This document shows positions 1-7,463 of a DNA stretch of 9,747 nucleotides, piece by piece; the first letter of the stretch is position 1, and the number at the start of each line of letters is the position of its first letter. The notes under the pieces are model-generated. The model was not told where the DNA came from, ran no database searches, and saw only the letters and a list, made by a program, of their open reading frames with translations. Made by a program: the position numbers and the translations under genes. Origin of the DNA: Chloroflexota bacterium (lineage in GTDB: Bacteria > Chloroflexota > Dehalococcoidia > SZUA-161 > SpSt-899); NCBI GenBank assembly GCA_018657655.1, contig JABHWQ010000088.1, positions 1 through 9,747 on the forward strand, in the 5' to 3' direction.

Positions 1-2049
1 CCCCGGCATGATCGTTTCGACGAGTTTTACCGGAATAATCATTGTACCGCGATCATTGAAGGCCTTAACCAAATCACCATCCTTGATACCTCTGGCATCA
101 GCATCGATTCTGTTTATCTTTATCGAATGAGGGTCCAGCTCTCGTAGCCAGGGCACGTTGTCAAACTGGGTATGTGCCCGTCTTCGAGTATGGGTAGTGA
201 TGAGTTGCAGCGGGTATTTCTCTGCCAGCGGATCGTTCAGGCTCTCCCATGGTTCAACGTATTTAGGAATAGGAGGGCAATCGGGCATGTTCATATCGGC
301 GATTGTCTGAGAGTAGATTTCTATCTTCCCTGAAGGGGTATAAAAGGGATTGTTATCCGGGTCCTCGATATGTGCCCGGAAGGGCACATTGGGTCCGGGA
401 AGATCGATCTTGTAGACGCCGTCTCTCTTGAACGCTTCACGATCGGGGACGGTGCTTCTTTCGAGTATCGCATCGAGCCACTCTTCGTCTGTTTTATCAT
501 TAAATCCTTCCAGGTTCAGCCTTTCAGCTAACTCGGTGGCCACATCCATTGGGGTTCTGGCTTCGCCAACAGGCTCAATCACTTTGTCCCGATAGGCATA
601 GAAGACCGGTATTGCTGCCCCCATGGTGATATCGGCTCTCTCGAAGAAAGTAGTTGATGGAAGCACTATATCGGCATACTGAGCCGTTGGCGTCATGAAC
701 TGCTCTTCAGTCACCACCAAATCCAATTTGTTGAAGGCCTCAACAGTTTTGTTGGTGTTAGGCCACTGATTTAGCGGGTTGGCATTGGTTATCCATAGCA
801 GTTTGTAGTCGGCCGAGTAGCCGCCGGCTTTCCCCTTGATAATGGCATCGGTGAGCCTAAAGACATTGATGATGCCATAACCATAAATATAGTAGTTGCG
901 ATTAGGAAGCTTGCCTTCCGGGTTGGGAATGGTCTGGTCTACCGGGTTCGGCGGTATCTTAGGGCCTGATCCCATTCTTCCCAGTGCATGCGGTCCCCAT
1001 GACTTGCCACCACACGATCCTCCGGACTTGCCGATATTTCCGGTCATAGCTGCGATTGTGATAGCTGCTCGATGATATTGTTCGCCAAACGCCGTTCGTC
1101 CGGGCCCGATTCCGGTAATCAGCGCCGCCGGTTTGGTAGTGGCATACTCGCGAGCCAGCTTTCGGATGGTATCCGCCGGGATGCCGGTGATCTCGGATGC
1201 CCATTCCGGGGTTTTGGCTACTCCATCTTCTGTACCCAAAATGTAATCTTTGAATTTATCAAATCCAACAGTGAATTTGTCGAGAAATGCCTGATCGTGA
1301 AGGTCTTCGGTTACCATCACATTCGCCATGGCAACCAGCATTGCCGTATCCGAACCTGGGCGAATGGGTATCCAGTGGTTAGCATAGGTAGCTGTTGAGA
1401 CAGTGAATCTCGGGTCAACTGATATTATCTTGACTCCAGCCTCCTTGGCCTGGGTCAGATACCATGCGGTATTGCTGTCCTGAATAGTGGTCGATGGGTC
1501 CCATCCCCACATGATGATCAGTTTGGAATTGAGGAAATCATCGCGAGTGTGAGCAGTCCAGCCCATTCCGAAGCAAGTAAGCTCGGCAAAAATACCACCC
1601 TCATAGGAATGCAAACCCCAGGGTCGAGTAAAACCTCCATTATCCAGCATGCAGAAAAGCCGACTCATACGTCGCCAAGTGTCATGCAGTGCCCCCTGAT
1701 CTCCACCGGACACCCAGTGAACAATGGAAGCAGGTCCGTAGGTATCCATGATCCGTTTGATCTCGCTAGCGATAGTGTCCAGAGCTTCATCCCACGAGAT
1801 CGGTTCGAACTGGCCACTTCCTCGAGACCCCACACGTTTCATCGGCTGTTTGAGCCGATCGGGATGGTATATGCGCTGTCGCCACGATCGTCCCCGCAGG
1901 CATGCCCGAACCTGGGTATTGTTATTGTCATCATCGGCTTCGATCCTGGTGATAACACCATCTTTAACGTGGACTTTCAGGGGACAACCACCGCCACAGT
2001 GTGCGGCACAAGTAGTGGTAATAACATTTCCCGTGCTATTGTCACTCAT
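1..2049 (-). CDS. DmsA-like molybdopterin oxidoreductase, catalytic subunit (C-terminus off the left edge)
   Basis: An open frame of 683 codons runs without a stop to the window edge. It starts at ATG 2049 behind an AAGGAG ribosome site (2059-2064). The N-terminus has a [4Fe-4S] motif, C14-x3-C18-x3-C22 and C50 followed by LRGRS, then HPDRLKQPMKRVG and ISWDEAL, which is the typical start of DMSO-reductase-family subunits of the DmsA/YnfE type. Ser148 (GLHSYEGG) falls where Ser binds molybdenum in DmsA. Later family landmarks are ISVDPRFT, IPIRPGSDTA, EEQFMTPTAQYADIVLP and, near the left edge, the start of the C-terminal dinucleotide-binding domain (FYTPSGKIEIYS, IKDGDLV). No twin-arginine signal precedes the cluster, unlike exported DmsA, so the enzyme is probably cytoplasmic. 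The DmsB-like ferredoxin two genes upstream is its likely electron partner. The family call is firm; the substrate is unknown (S-oxide, N-oxide or an organic carbon centre are all possible). Confidence 0.9.
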   Translation of the reverse strand, partial: MSDNSTGNVITTTCAAHCGGGCPLKVHVKDGVITRIEADDDNNNTQVRACLRGRSWRQRIYHPDRLKQPMKRVGSRGSGQFEPISWDEALDTIASEIKRIMDTYGPASIVHWVSGGDQGALHDTWRRMSRLFCMLDNGGFTRPWGLHSYEGGIFAELTCFGMGWTAHTRDDFLNSKLIIMWGWDPSTTIQDSNTAWYLTQAKEAGVKIISVDPRFTVSTATYANHWIPIRPGSDTAMLVAMANVMVTEDLHDQAFLDKFTVGFDKFKDYILGTEDGVAKTPEWASEITGIPADTIRKLAREYATTKPAALITGIGPGRTAFGEQYHRAAITIAAMTGNIGKSGGSCGGKSWGPHALGRMGSGPKIPPNPVDQTIPNPEGKLPNRNYYIYGYGIINVFRLTDAIIKGKAGGYSADYKLLWITNANPLNQWPNTNKTVEAFNKLDLVVTEEQFMTPTAQYADIVLPSTTFFERADITMGAAIPVFYAYRDKVIEPVGEARTPMDVATELAERLNLEGFNDKTDEEWLDAILERSTVPDREAFKRDGVYKIDLPGPNVPFRAHIEDPDNNPFYTPSGKIEIYSQTIADMNMPDCPPIPKYVEPWESLNDPLAEKYPLQLITTHTRRRAHTQFDNVPWLRELDPHSIKINRIDADARGIKDGDLVKAFNDRGTMIIPVKLVETIMPG

Positions 2050-2081
2050 CTTCCTGGACTCCTTCGTTCCAAGTAAACTCT

Positions 2082-2111
2082 CATAATGCGAGGCTTCAGC
2101 CTCGCATTATG
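2082..2111. repeat. Perfect 13-bp inverted repeat (hairpin) between VOC and DmsA-like genes
   Basis: The arms CATAATGCGAGGC (2082-2094) and its exact complement (2099-2111) flank a 4-nt loop. The stop codon of the VOC reading frame (2107-2109) lies inside the right arm. Read in the operon direction the stem is followed by AGAGTTTACTT, with no U-tract, so it is a poor intrinsic terminator. Read in the other direction it is followed by TTTCCATTTT, but no plus-strand gene is seen. It may be a REP-like element or an mRNA stabilising/processing stem that lowers expression of the last gene. Confidence 0.8.
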
Positions 2112-2382
2112 TTTCCATTTTCCAATAGTGAAATTCGGTCATCGTTCCACCAGACTCCGTAGTATCAAAATACGCGAATTCCATTACACCCATATCTTTA
2201 TAGAAAAGTGGCTCCAGACCTTTCGTAGCAAATTCTGCTTTCTTGGCGTCCATATCATCCACTGGAAAGGCGATGTGATGAATACCATCACCGTTTTTAG
2301 CAAGGAATTCGGTGTAAAGGTTCTCACCTTCAACAGGTTGAATTAATTCAAGCTCGAGGTCGCCCGACTTGACAAACGCCAC
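2107..2382 (-). CDS. VOC/glyoxalase-fold protein, C-terminal fragment of a frameshifted gene
   Basis: This is the second half of a vicinal-oxygen-chelate protein resembling methylmalonyl-CoA epimerase. It shows LELELIQP (metal-side Glu), then GIHHIAFPVDD (the metal-binding His pair) and, near the end, a Glu in MTEFHYW at the usual last metal-ligand position. The nominal GTG at 2382 has no ribosome site and lies in the middle of a beta-strand (KVAFVKSGDL), so it is not a true start. The frame continues the protein that begins at 2561. Joined with one extra base at the G5 run, the gene would encode about 151 residues, the normal size for this family. It is either a sequencing indel or a recent pseudogene. 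In this pathway it could be an epimerase, isomerase or lyase; the substrate cannot be read. Confidence 0.75.
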   Translation of the reverse strand: MAFVKSGDLELELIQPVEGENLYTEFLAKNGDGIHHIAFPVDDMDAKKAEFATKGLEPLFYKDMGVMEFAYFDTTESGGTMTEFHYWKMET

Positions 2383-2384
2383 CT

Positions 2385-2561
2385 TTATCTTGGTGTTAAC
2401 CGGCTTCCCCCGCGCAGGATGGCACCATCCATATCGACATCGATTGCTTCTGAGAACTCCATACCAAATACCTTTTGATAATACTCACATGTTTTTTGTA
2501 TATCACTCACTACATAGCCAAGCTGGCATATCGGGGAGAACTGGTCCTGCTGTTCAGTCAT
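2385..2561 (-). CDS. VOC/glyoxalase-fold protein, N-terminal fragment (frameshifted)
   Basis: ATG 2561 follows a strong AAGGAGGG ribosome site by six bases and lies 16 bases after the stop of the ferredoxin gene, so the two are co-translated. The 58-residue frame starts with the first beta-alpha unit of a VOC domain (QLGYVVSDIQKTCEYYQKVFGMEF), continues to MDGAILRG, then leaves the frame at CGCGGGGG (plus-strand C run 2407-2411) and stops at 2385. One added G in the run gives LRGGKPVNTKIKVAF, which joins directly to the fragment ending at 2107. Gln13 sits where epimerases usually carry the first metal-binding His (HIGIAV), so the metal site may be altered. The true start is clear from the ribosome site. 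Confidence 0.75.
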   Translation of the reverse strand: MTEQQDQFSPICQLGYVVSDIQKTCEYYQKVFGMEFSEAIDVDMDGAILRGGSRLTPR

Positions 2562-2577
2562 TGTATTCCCTCCTTAA

Positions 2578-3147
2578 TCAGTAAGTTAATGAAACCACCG
2601 GTTTCGGCTTCATGATTGTTGATGGTTTCAGGATTGAATCGTATTGAAAACCCTCAGCTTCGTGTGACTTTCCATATTTGGCTTCCATCTCTTCGAGAGG
2701 GCCTGCATCGAGCGCCCGGGTGGGACAGGCAGCCACACAAATCGGAGGTTTTCCTTCTTTCCATCGATCGGCACAAAAATTGCATTTTTGCATTTTAGCG
2801 TTCTCTTCATTGCCAAACTGTGGCGCTTCATACGGACAGGAATCGAGACACATGCCACAATCATCTTTCCCAACACACATGTCACGATCGACAATTACAA
2901 TGCCATCCCGCGATCTCTTGGTTATGGCATCGTGAGGGCAGGATGGCATGCAATATGGATCGGCGCAATGGTAGCAAGGAGTAGCCATAAAGGCCATGAA
3001 CAGATCTGGATAGTTGCCACGCTGGATCTCTGAAACCCTTATCCAGCTAGCCGGTCCTGCCGGAACATCGTTCCAATCCTTGCAAGCGACCACACACGTC
3101 CAACAGCCGGTACATCGGGTTTGATCGAAATGAAAGGCTAGTTGCAT
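2578..3147 (-). CDS. Four-cluster [4Fe-4S] ferredoxin subunit, DmsB/PhsB/NrfC type
   Basis: This 189-residue electron-transfer subunit has sixteen cysteines in four groups: C12-x2-C-x2-C-x3-C22, C58-x2-C-x4-C-x3-C70, C91-x5-C97-x2-C-x3-C104 and C122-x2-C-x11-C137-x3-C141. This is the order of DmsB-type subunits that wire a molybdopterin catalytic subunit to other carriers. Group three is unusual, with five residues (VGKDD) between its first two cysteines rather than two. The start is set at ATG 3147 because GGGGAGG lies four bases upstream; an in-frame TTG at 3162 would place that ribosome site inside the coding region. There is no signal peptide or membrane segment. It sits between the flavoprotein and the two last genes, and could serve either Mo/W enzyme or the flavoprotein. 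No DmsC-type membrane anchor is present in the window. Confidence 0.92.
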   Translation of the reverse strand: MQLAFHFDQTRCTGCWTCVVACKDWNDVPAGPASWIRVSEIQRGNYPDLFMAFMATPCYHCADPYCMPSCPHDAITKRSRDGIVIVDRDMCVGKDDCGMCLDSCPYEAPQFGNEENAKMQKCNFCADRWKEGKPPICVAACPTRALDAGPLEEMEAKYGKSHEAEGFQYDSILKPSTIMKPKPVVSLTY

Positions 3148-3151
3148 AAGG

Positions 3152-3158
3152 CCTCCCC
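3152..3158 (-). promoter_or_regulatory. Ribosome binding site deciding the ferredoxin start
   Basis: GGGGAGG on the minus strand ends four bases before ATG 3147. It overlaps the codons of the longer reading frame from TTG 3162, which argues against that longer start. Confidence 0.75.
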
Positions 3159-3170
3159 ACAAAATTGGTT

Positions 3171-3256
3171 TGTCATCGCGAGGAATTCGTTTAAAGTGGA
3201 CACCGCCGCGATTTCCCCATATGCAAGGAGATTACTTCGCCTTGCCAGCAATGACG
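3171..3256. repeat. Degraded REP/MITE-like element
   Basis: The 114-base gap between flavoprotein and ferredoxin genes has imperfect inverted ends: TGTCATCGCGAGG at the left, and at the right a sequence whose complement begins CGTCATTGCTGGCAAG. Inside near the right end is AAGGAGATTACTTCGCCTT. This layout (GTCATTGCGAG-type ends with a GAGATTGCTTCG-like core) resembles abundant short non-coding repeats of many environmental bacterial genomes, here partly decayed. No coding potential is seen. Recognition is from memory and needs a genome-wide count. Confidence 0.5.
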
Positions 3257-3261
3257 TTTAA

Positions 3262-5184
3262 TTATATTCTTGAAGCCACTTGTGCTGCCTGATACGCCAC
3301 CGAAGCTGCATTCTTGGGTTTTACGCAATCACCAACTGTGTAAATCTCCGGTACAATATCTTCAAGTTCTTGAGCCAGCCTGTTTTCGGATCGCATTCCC
3401 ACCGCCAAAATCACCATGTCGGCCGGCAATTCCAGAACCTCTCCATTGTAACGCACAACCACGTGTTTCTCTACGATTTCGAGAACAGCTGTGTTCGGGT
3501 ACATGGGAACCCTATGATCAACAAGTTTGTTCAAAAGTGTCCGGAACGTCACTCTCTCCAAGGTCAATCCGAAGGCAGCACGCGTGACAAGGCTCACGTC
3601 TTTACCTTGTTCCGCTAACATGAGAGTAGTCTCCAGCGCAGTATACCGTCCCCCGAGCACTACAATCTTGCCTTTTGGTTTTTCCTTTCCTGAAATAACA
3701 TCCAGCGCTTGGACTACATTCGCTCTTTTGGCACCAGGGATATCAATCACCGCAGGTACGGCTCCTGTGGCGACCACTACAGCATCGGGTTGGATTTCGA
3801 GCACTTTCTCTTTGGTGACCTCAGTATCCAAATATATTTCCACTTCGTGTTTATTCAAAGACTGCTTCAGATAATTTAGAAGATTGACGAAATCCTCCTT
3901 ATCGCTTACAGCTCTGGCAATGTTCCATTGTCCGCCAAGTTCAGGTTCTTTTTCGTAAATAGTAACGTGATGTCCTCGTTCAACCAATATCAATGCGGTC
4001 TGCAAACCAGCTAGTCCACCACCAATTATCACTACCTTTCTAGCTGGACTAGCAGTTTTTGGAGGATATTGGGATTCCAAATTCAGGTAAGGGTTGACCG
4101 AACATGAACCGCCACCCATAGTAGCTTCAAAGCTTAAGCAATTCATGCAGTAGATACAGCGCCGGACCTCATCAGATCGCCCTTCGCGTAGTTTGTTTGG
4201 AAGCTCGGGATCAGCAAGCAATGGTCTCCCCAAAGCTACAAAATCAGCCCTGCCATCCGCAACGACTTGCTGCGCCAACTCCGGGGTAATCTTGCCAGCC
4301 GCCATTACCGGTATTCTGACAGCTTGCTTGATTCCATCTACTAGTGACATCATCGAACCGTTTGGATACATATAAGAGGGAATTGTTGTGGTCGCCCAGA
4401 ACTCAACTCCTCGGGAAACGCTGATCGCATCAGCGCCAGCTGATTCGAGTATTCTCGCATGTTGAGCAGCTTCCTCTATGGTGATGCCACCATCGAGATC
4501 ATCGCTGCCATTTATTCGAATTGAGATCGGAAGGTCCGGTCCTATTTCCTTTCTTATCTGCTCAACGATCCTGCTGGGAAAACGGGCCCTGTTCTCAATT
4601 GAGCCACCATATTCATCTGTTCGACGATTGGTGATCGGCGACATGAACATCCCGGCTAAAGAACCATGACAAGAGTGAATTTCAATCAAATCAGCTCCAG
4701 CCTCTTTTGCCCGGCGTGCTGCCTGGCCGAAATCGTCCACGTAACGTTCGATATCTTCTTGATTCAGCACCTGATAAGGAATATCGCCGTTGAGCCAGGG
4801 CATTCCCGATGCCACCTTCATCGTAACGCCTTTGGGAACAAATCCGGCGAACAGATACAGCATACCCACGTGCATGAGTTGAACACCGGCTTTCACCCCG
4901 TAGCTATGGATTGCATCGATCATCCGAGACCAATCCCCAATCCAGCTATCATCACGCAGAGCCATGTTGAACATAAGGGGAGCGTCAGCACTAACACCGG
5001 CATAGGCAGGAATAATGAGGCCCACACCACCTTCAGCACGAGCGCGATAGTAATCGAGCAATCTCTCAGATAACCTTCCATTAAGTTCGGGGAGCTGTGA
5101 GGCCATGGCAGGCATTACGATTCGGTTTTCGAGTCGCAATGAGCCGATGTTACCAGGCTGGAAAAGTGCTGAGAAATCAGTCAT
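3262..5184 (-). CDS. FMN/[4Fe-4S]/FAD flavoprotein of the 2,4-dienoyl-CoA reductase / enoate reductase / BaiCD family
   Basis: The 640-residue length is the family norm. Residues 1-340 form an old-yellow-enzyme TIM barrel: NRIVMPAMAS, GVQLMHVG, the substrate-side pair H170/H173 (EIHSCH), the RTDEYGGSIENR signature at 188-199, and phosphate-binding VALGRPLLADP. C343-x2-C346-x2-C349-x11-C361 bind [4Fe-4S]; the x2 spacing between second and third Cys is like trimethylamine dehydrogenase, whereas FadH has x3. An FAD domain follows (IIGGGLAGLQ at 386-395, closing with IYTVGDC at 614-620). The nested NAD(P) fingerprint reads LGGRYTALE, so two of the three usual glycines are replaced. Ser175 stands where FadH has its active-site Tyr166 (GYL). 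Family members reduce C=C bonds conjugated to a carbonyl or thioester. It starts 17 bases after the Mo/W gene with no strong ribosome site, suggesting translational coupling. Family call firm; substrate open. Confidence 0.93.
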   Translation of the reverse strand: MTDFSALFQPGNIGSLRLENRIVMPAMASQLPELNGRLSERLLDYYRARAEGGVGLIIPAYAGVSADAPLMFNMALRDDSWIGDWSRMIDAIHSYGVKAGVQLMHVGMLYLFAGFVPKGVTMKVASGMPWLNGDIPYQVLNQEDIERYVDDFGQAARRAKEAGADLIEIHSCHGSLAGMFMSPITNRRTDEYGGSIENRARFPSRIVEQIRKEIGPDLPISIRINGSDDLDGGITIEEAAQHARILESAGADAISVSRGVEFWATTTIPSYMYPNGSMMSLVDGIKQAVRIPVMAAGKITPELAQQVVADGRADFVALGRPLLADPELPNKLREGRSDEVRRCIYCMNCLSFEATMGGGSCSVNPYLNLESQYPPKTASPARKVVIIGGGLAGLQTALILVERGHHVTIYEKEPELGGQWNIARAVSDKEDFVNLLNYLKQSLNKHEVEIYLDTEVTKEKVLEIQPDAVVVATGAVPAVIDIPGAKRANVVQALDVISGKEKPKGKIVVLGGRYTALETTLMLAEQGKDVSLVTRAAFGLTLERVTFRTLLNKLVDHRVPMYPNTAVLEIVEKHVVVRYNGEVLELPADMVILAVGMRSENRLAQELEDIVPEIYTVGDCVKPKNAASVAYQAAQVASRI

Positions 5185-5201
5185 ATCGCTATCGAGTTCT
5201 A

Positions 5202-7418
5202 TTATGCCTTGTACACTTTACATAGTAATGCCCGATTGCACCAACCACCGGAGAGTTCATCGCAGCACTCGGGATCATCGAGGGTGAGCACATTAGCGTT
5301 CGATTCCCAAACTCCACTTAGCTCCGGTTCATTGGCTGGCTTCTCCGGGAACCACCAGCTTGCCTGGCAATTTACTACATTGGGCAAGATTCCATCGTTA
5401 TATCTGGCTTTTTGTTTGATCTTGCCACGCCGTGTTTCTATGAAGGCCCAATCGCCATCACTTATTCCCAGATCCCGAGCTGTATCAGGATGAATATCCA
5501 TCAGAGGGTCAGGATGCTTCTCACGAGAACCGATCCCCCATTGCATGAATTCCGAATGATACATGGGCCGATAGTTGCCGCCAGTGTTTAAAATAAGCGG
5601 ATACTCTTTAGCTACATCGGGAAGCCTGATCGGACTTTCAGGGGGCTCCTCGTAGAATGGCATTGGATCATAGTCCAGTTTTTCGAGGATGGTGGAATAA
5701 AGCTCAACCTTACCTGAAGGTGTGGGGAATCCGGTCTTCTCGTATGGTTTGACATCGAAAGCGTCAGGGAAGACAATCATTCGATCCACACAATCTCGGA
5801 AGGTCAGTCCGCACGACTGCAACCGATAATCGCTCACTTCTTCTGTGGTCTTCCAGGGCCAGTATTCATCCTGTCCCACACTTACGGCCAATGCCCTGAA
5901 GAACTCATAGATATCCCGGCGCTCTCCCATAGGTTCGATGGCTTTCTCGCCAGCCCAAAGAAGACTGGCAAAATCCATCATATTGGTGCACAGGTCCCTT
6001 TCCATCCAGCTGGTGGCAGGGAAAACATAATCCGCCAATTGTGCTGTGGGAGTCATTACGAGTTCTTGGACTATGGAAAGCTCCAGGTTATCGCTCTTGA
6101 GCGCTTCGTAAACCAGCTTGGTATTGCCACCCCAGGCCATCGGATTCGAACCCCAACAGATGAGAGATTTGATCGGGTAAGGCTCACCTGAAAGGATCGA
6201 ACGCCAGAGCATACTGGTATGAGCCTGTATTTGAACCGTTACCGGCGCGGGTACGCCATACACTCTCTCGATGTTTTCGGACATCATACTCCAGCCTTTA
6301 AGCGAAACCAGCCGGCAAACATCAAAACCCATCATCTTTTCACGCGCTTCCATCGGAAGTCGTTCCATCATGGAAAGCTCAGCTTCGGTAACGAAATTAC
6401 CGCCGTTATTAGTGCCTCCCGGTCGGGTTATGAGATGTCCCCCAAACTCCCCCAGATAGCCACATATGGCACGCATGATCACTTTGGCATGTTCCGTACG
6501 AGTACCGTTAAGCCCTAGCTGATCGATGGCTACACCATACGGCATTGTTGCCGGACCATTGGTTGCATACATTCGAGCCGCTTCGATAATTTTTTCTGCA
6601 GGAACGCCGGTAATCTCGGCTACTTTCTCCGGTGGGTATTCCTGAACGCGTTCTTTGAGTTCATCGAATCCGACTGTCCAGTTCTGCACGAAATCTTTAT
6701 TATAGAGCTCTTCATTGATGATGACATTGAGCCATGCCATAGCCAGCGCCGTATCTGTACCTGGCCGTAATTGCAGCCAGATGTCAGCCATTTCGGTGGT
6801 CTTGGTCCGCCGGGGGTCAACAGCAATTATCTTGATATCTCTCTCTTTTTTCGCTTTAACCAGATGGGTCCACAGCCGCATCTCCGACTGCGCCGGATTG
6901 CTGCCCCAAAAGACCGCACAGTTCGAATTCGGCACATCAGTCGACCAGGTGGTCACATCGCCAGTGACCGCCATGTTGATGCCCATATCATTGATACCGC
7001 AAATGATTCCAGGAGCGAAAATGTTGTGCGGATTGCCAAAAAGGGTGGCGAAGCGTCCTCTGGGCCAGTAATCATTCCCTCGATAGGTTCCTTCAAAGAA
7101 TCCCAACATTTCCGGCCCATACTTATCCTTGAGTTCGAGAAGTTTTGGGCCGATCTCGGCCATGGCATCATCCCAGCTGATTTGCTGCCACTTGCCTTCA
7201 CCCCGTTTGCCCATTCTTTTCAACGGGTACATAAGCTGATCAGGATGATAGAGCCATTTTGGCGCTATACCAGGTCTCTCGCATGTAAAGCCATGGCTGA
7301 GAAAATGATCTTTATTGCCTTCGATTTTGACTACCTTTCCATCCTCGACATGAACTAAAACACCACATAAGGCAGCGCAAAACTGACATGCTGTTTTTTT
7401 GATTTCATACGAACCCAT
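5202..7418 (-). CDS. Acetylene-hydratase-like Mo/W bis-MGD enzyme lacking the catalytic Asp
   Basis: A complete 738-residue protein of the DMSO reductase superfamily. C11-x2-C14-x3-C18 and C46 bind [4Fe-4S]; YPLKRMGKRGEGKW and ISWDDAM follow; Cys140 (GIICGIND) is the probable Mo/W ligand. Many blocks match acetylene hydratase of Pelobacter as I remember it: DPRRTKTTEMADIWL, GTDTALAM, VGFDELKERVQEYP, the MTPTAQLADYV block, TPSGKVELYS and the C-terminal VYKA. Cysteine positions nearly coincide (Cys9/12/16/46/141 there). The catalytic Asp13 next to the second Cys is Ala15 here, so acetylene hydration is unlikely. The C-terminal dinucleotide-binding domain begins near YPLILNTGG. No Tat signal is present, so it is cytoplasmic. 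ATG 7418 is chosen because GGGAGG lies seven bases upstream; GTG 7433 would absorb that site. It leads the left operon. Confidence 0.9.
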   Translation of the reverse strand: MGSYEIKKTACQFCAALCGVLVHVEDGKVVKIEGNKDHFLSHGFTCERPGIAPKWLYHPDQLMYPLKRMGKRGEGKWQQISWDDAMAEIGPKLLELKDKYGPEMLGFFEGTYRGNDYWPRGRFATLFGNPHNIFAPGIICGINDMGINMAVTGDVTTWSTDVPNSNCAVFWGSNPAQSEMRLWTHLVKAKKERDIKIIAVDPRRTKTTEMADIWLQLRPGTDTALAMAWLNVIINEELYNKDFVQNWTVGFDELKERVQEYPPEKVAEITGVPAEKIIEAARMYATNGPATMPYGVAIDQLGLNGTRTEHAKVIMRAICGYLGEFGGHLITRPGGTNNGGNFVTEAELSMMERLPMEAREKMMGFDVCRLVSLKGWSMMSENIERVYGVPAPVTVQIQAHTSMLWRSILSGEPYPIKSLICWGSNPMAWGGNTKLVYEALKSDNLELSIVQELVMTPTAQLADYVFPATSWMERDLCTNMMDFASLLWAGEKAIEPMGERRDIYEFFRALAVSVGQDEYWPWKTTEEVSDYRLQSCGLTFRDCVDRMIVFPDAFDVKPYEKTGFPTPSGKVELYSTILEKLDYDPMPFYEEPPESPIRLPDVAKEYPLILNTGGNYRPMYHSEFMQWGIGSREKHPDPLMDIHPDTARDLGISDGDWAFIETRRGKIKQKARYNDGILPNVVNCQASWWFPEKPANEPELSGVWESNANVLTLDDPECCDELSGGWCNRALLCKVYKA

Positions 7419-7425
7419 CACAAGA

Positions 7426-7431
7426 CCTCCC
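7426..7431 (-). promoter_or_regulatory. Ribosome binding site deciding the Mo/W enzyme start
   Basis: GGGAGG on the minus strand, seven bases before ATG 7418. The alternative GTG start at 7433 lies upstream of this site and would encode it, so it is rejected. Confidence 0.75.
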
Positions 7432-7463
7432 ACACAAATGTTTATTTCTCTGTTTTGTTCATT

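Noticed and set aside
1549..2076. 175-codon plus-strand frame
   Set aside because: Antisense to the conserved N-terminal domain of the DmsA-like gene, with low-complexity, Ser/Pro-rich translation and no ribosome site evidence.
2086..2346. 86-codon plus-strand frame starting in the hairpin
   Set aside because: Antisense to the VOC domain; no domain signal and no ribosome site.
6771..7358. 195-codon open frame on the plus strand
   Set aside because: It lies fully opposite the well-supported Mo/W enzyme gene, and its translation shows no recognisable domain; it is an antisense shadow.
5202..7418. Naming the gene acetylene hydratase (ahy)
   Set aside because: Overall similarity is high by eye, but the catalytic Asp next to the second cluster Cys is Ala and pocket residues differ, so the specific activity cannot be claimed.
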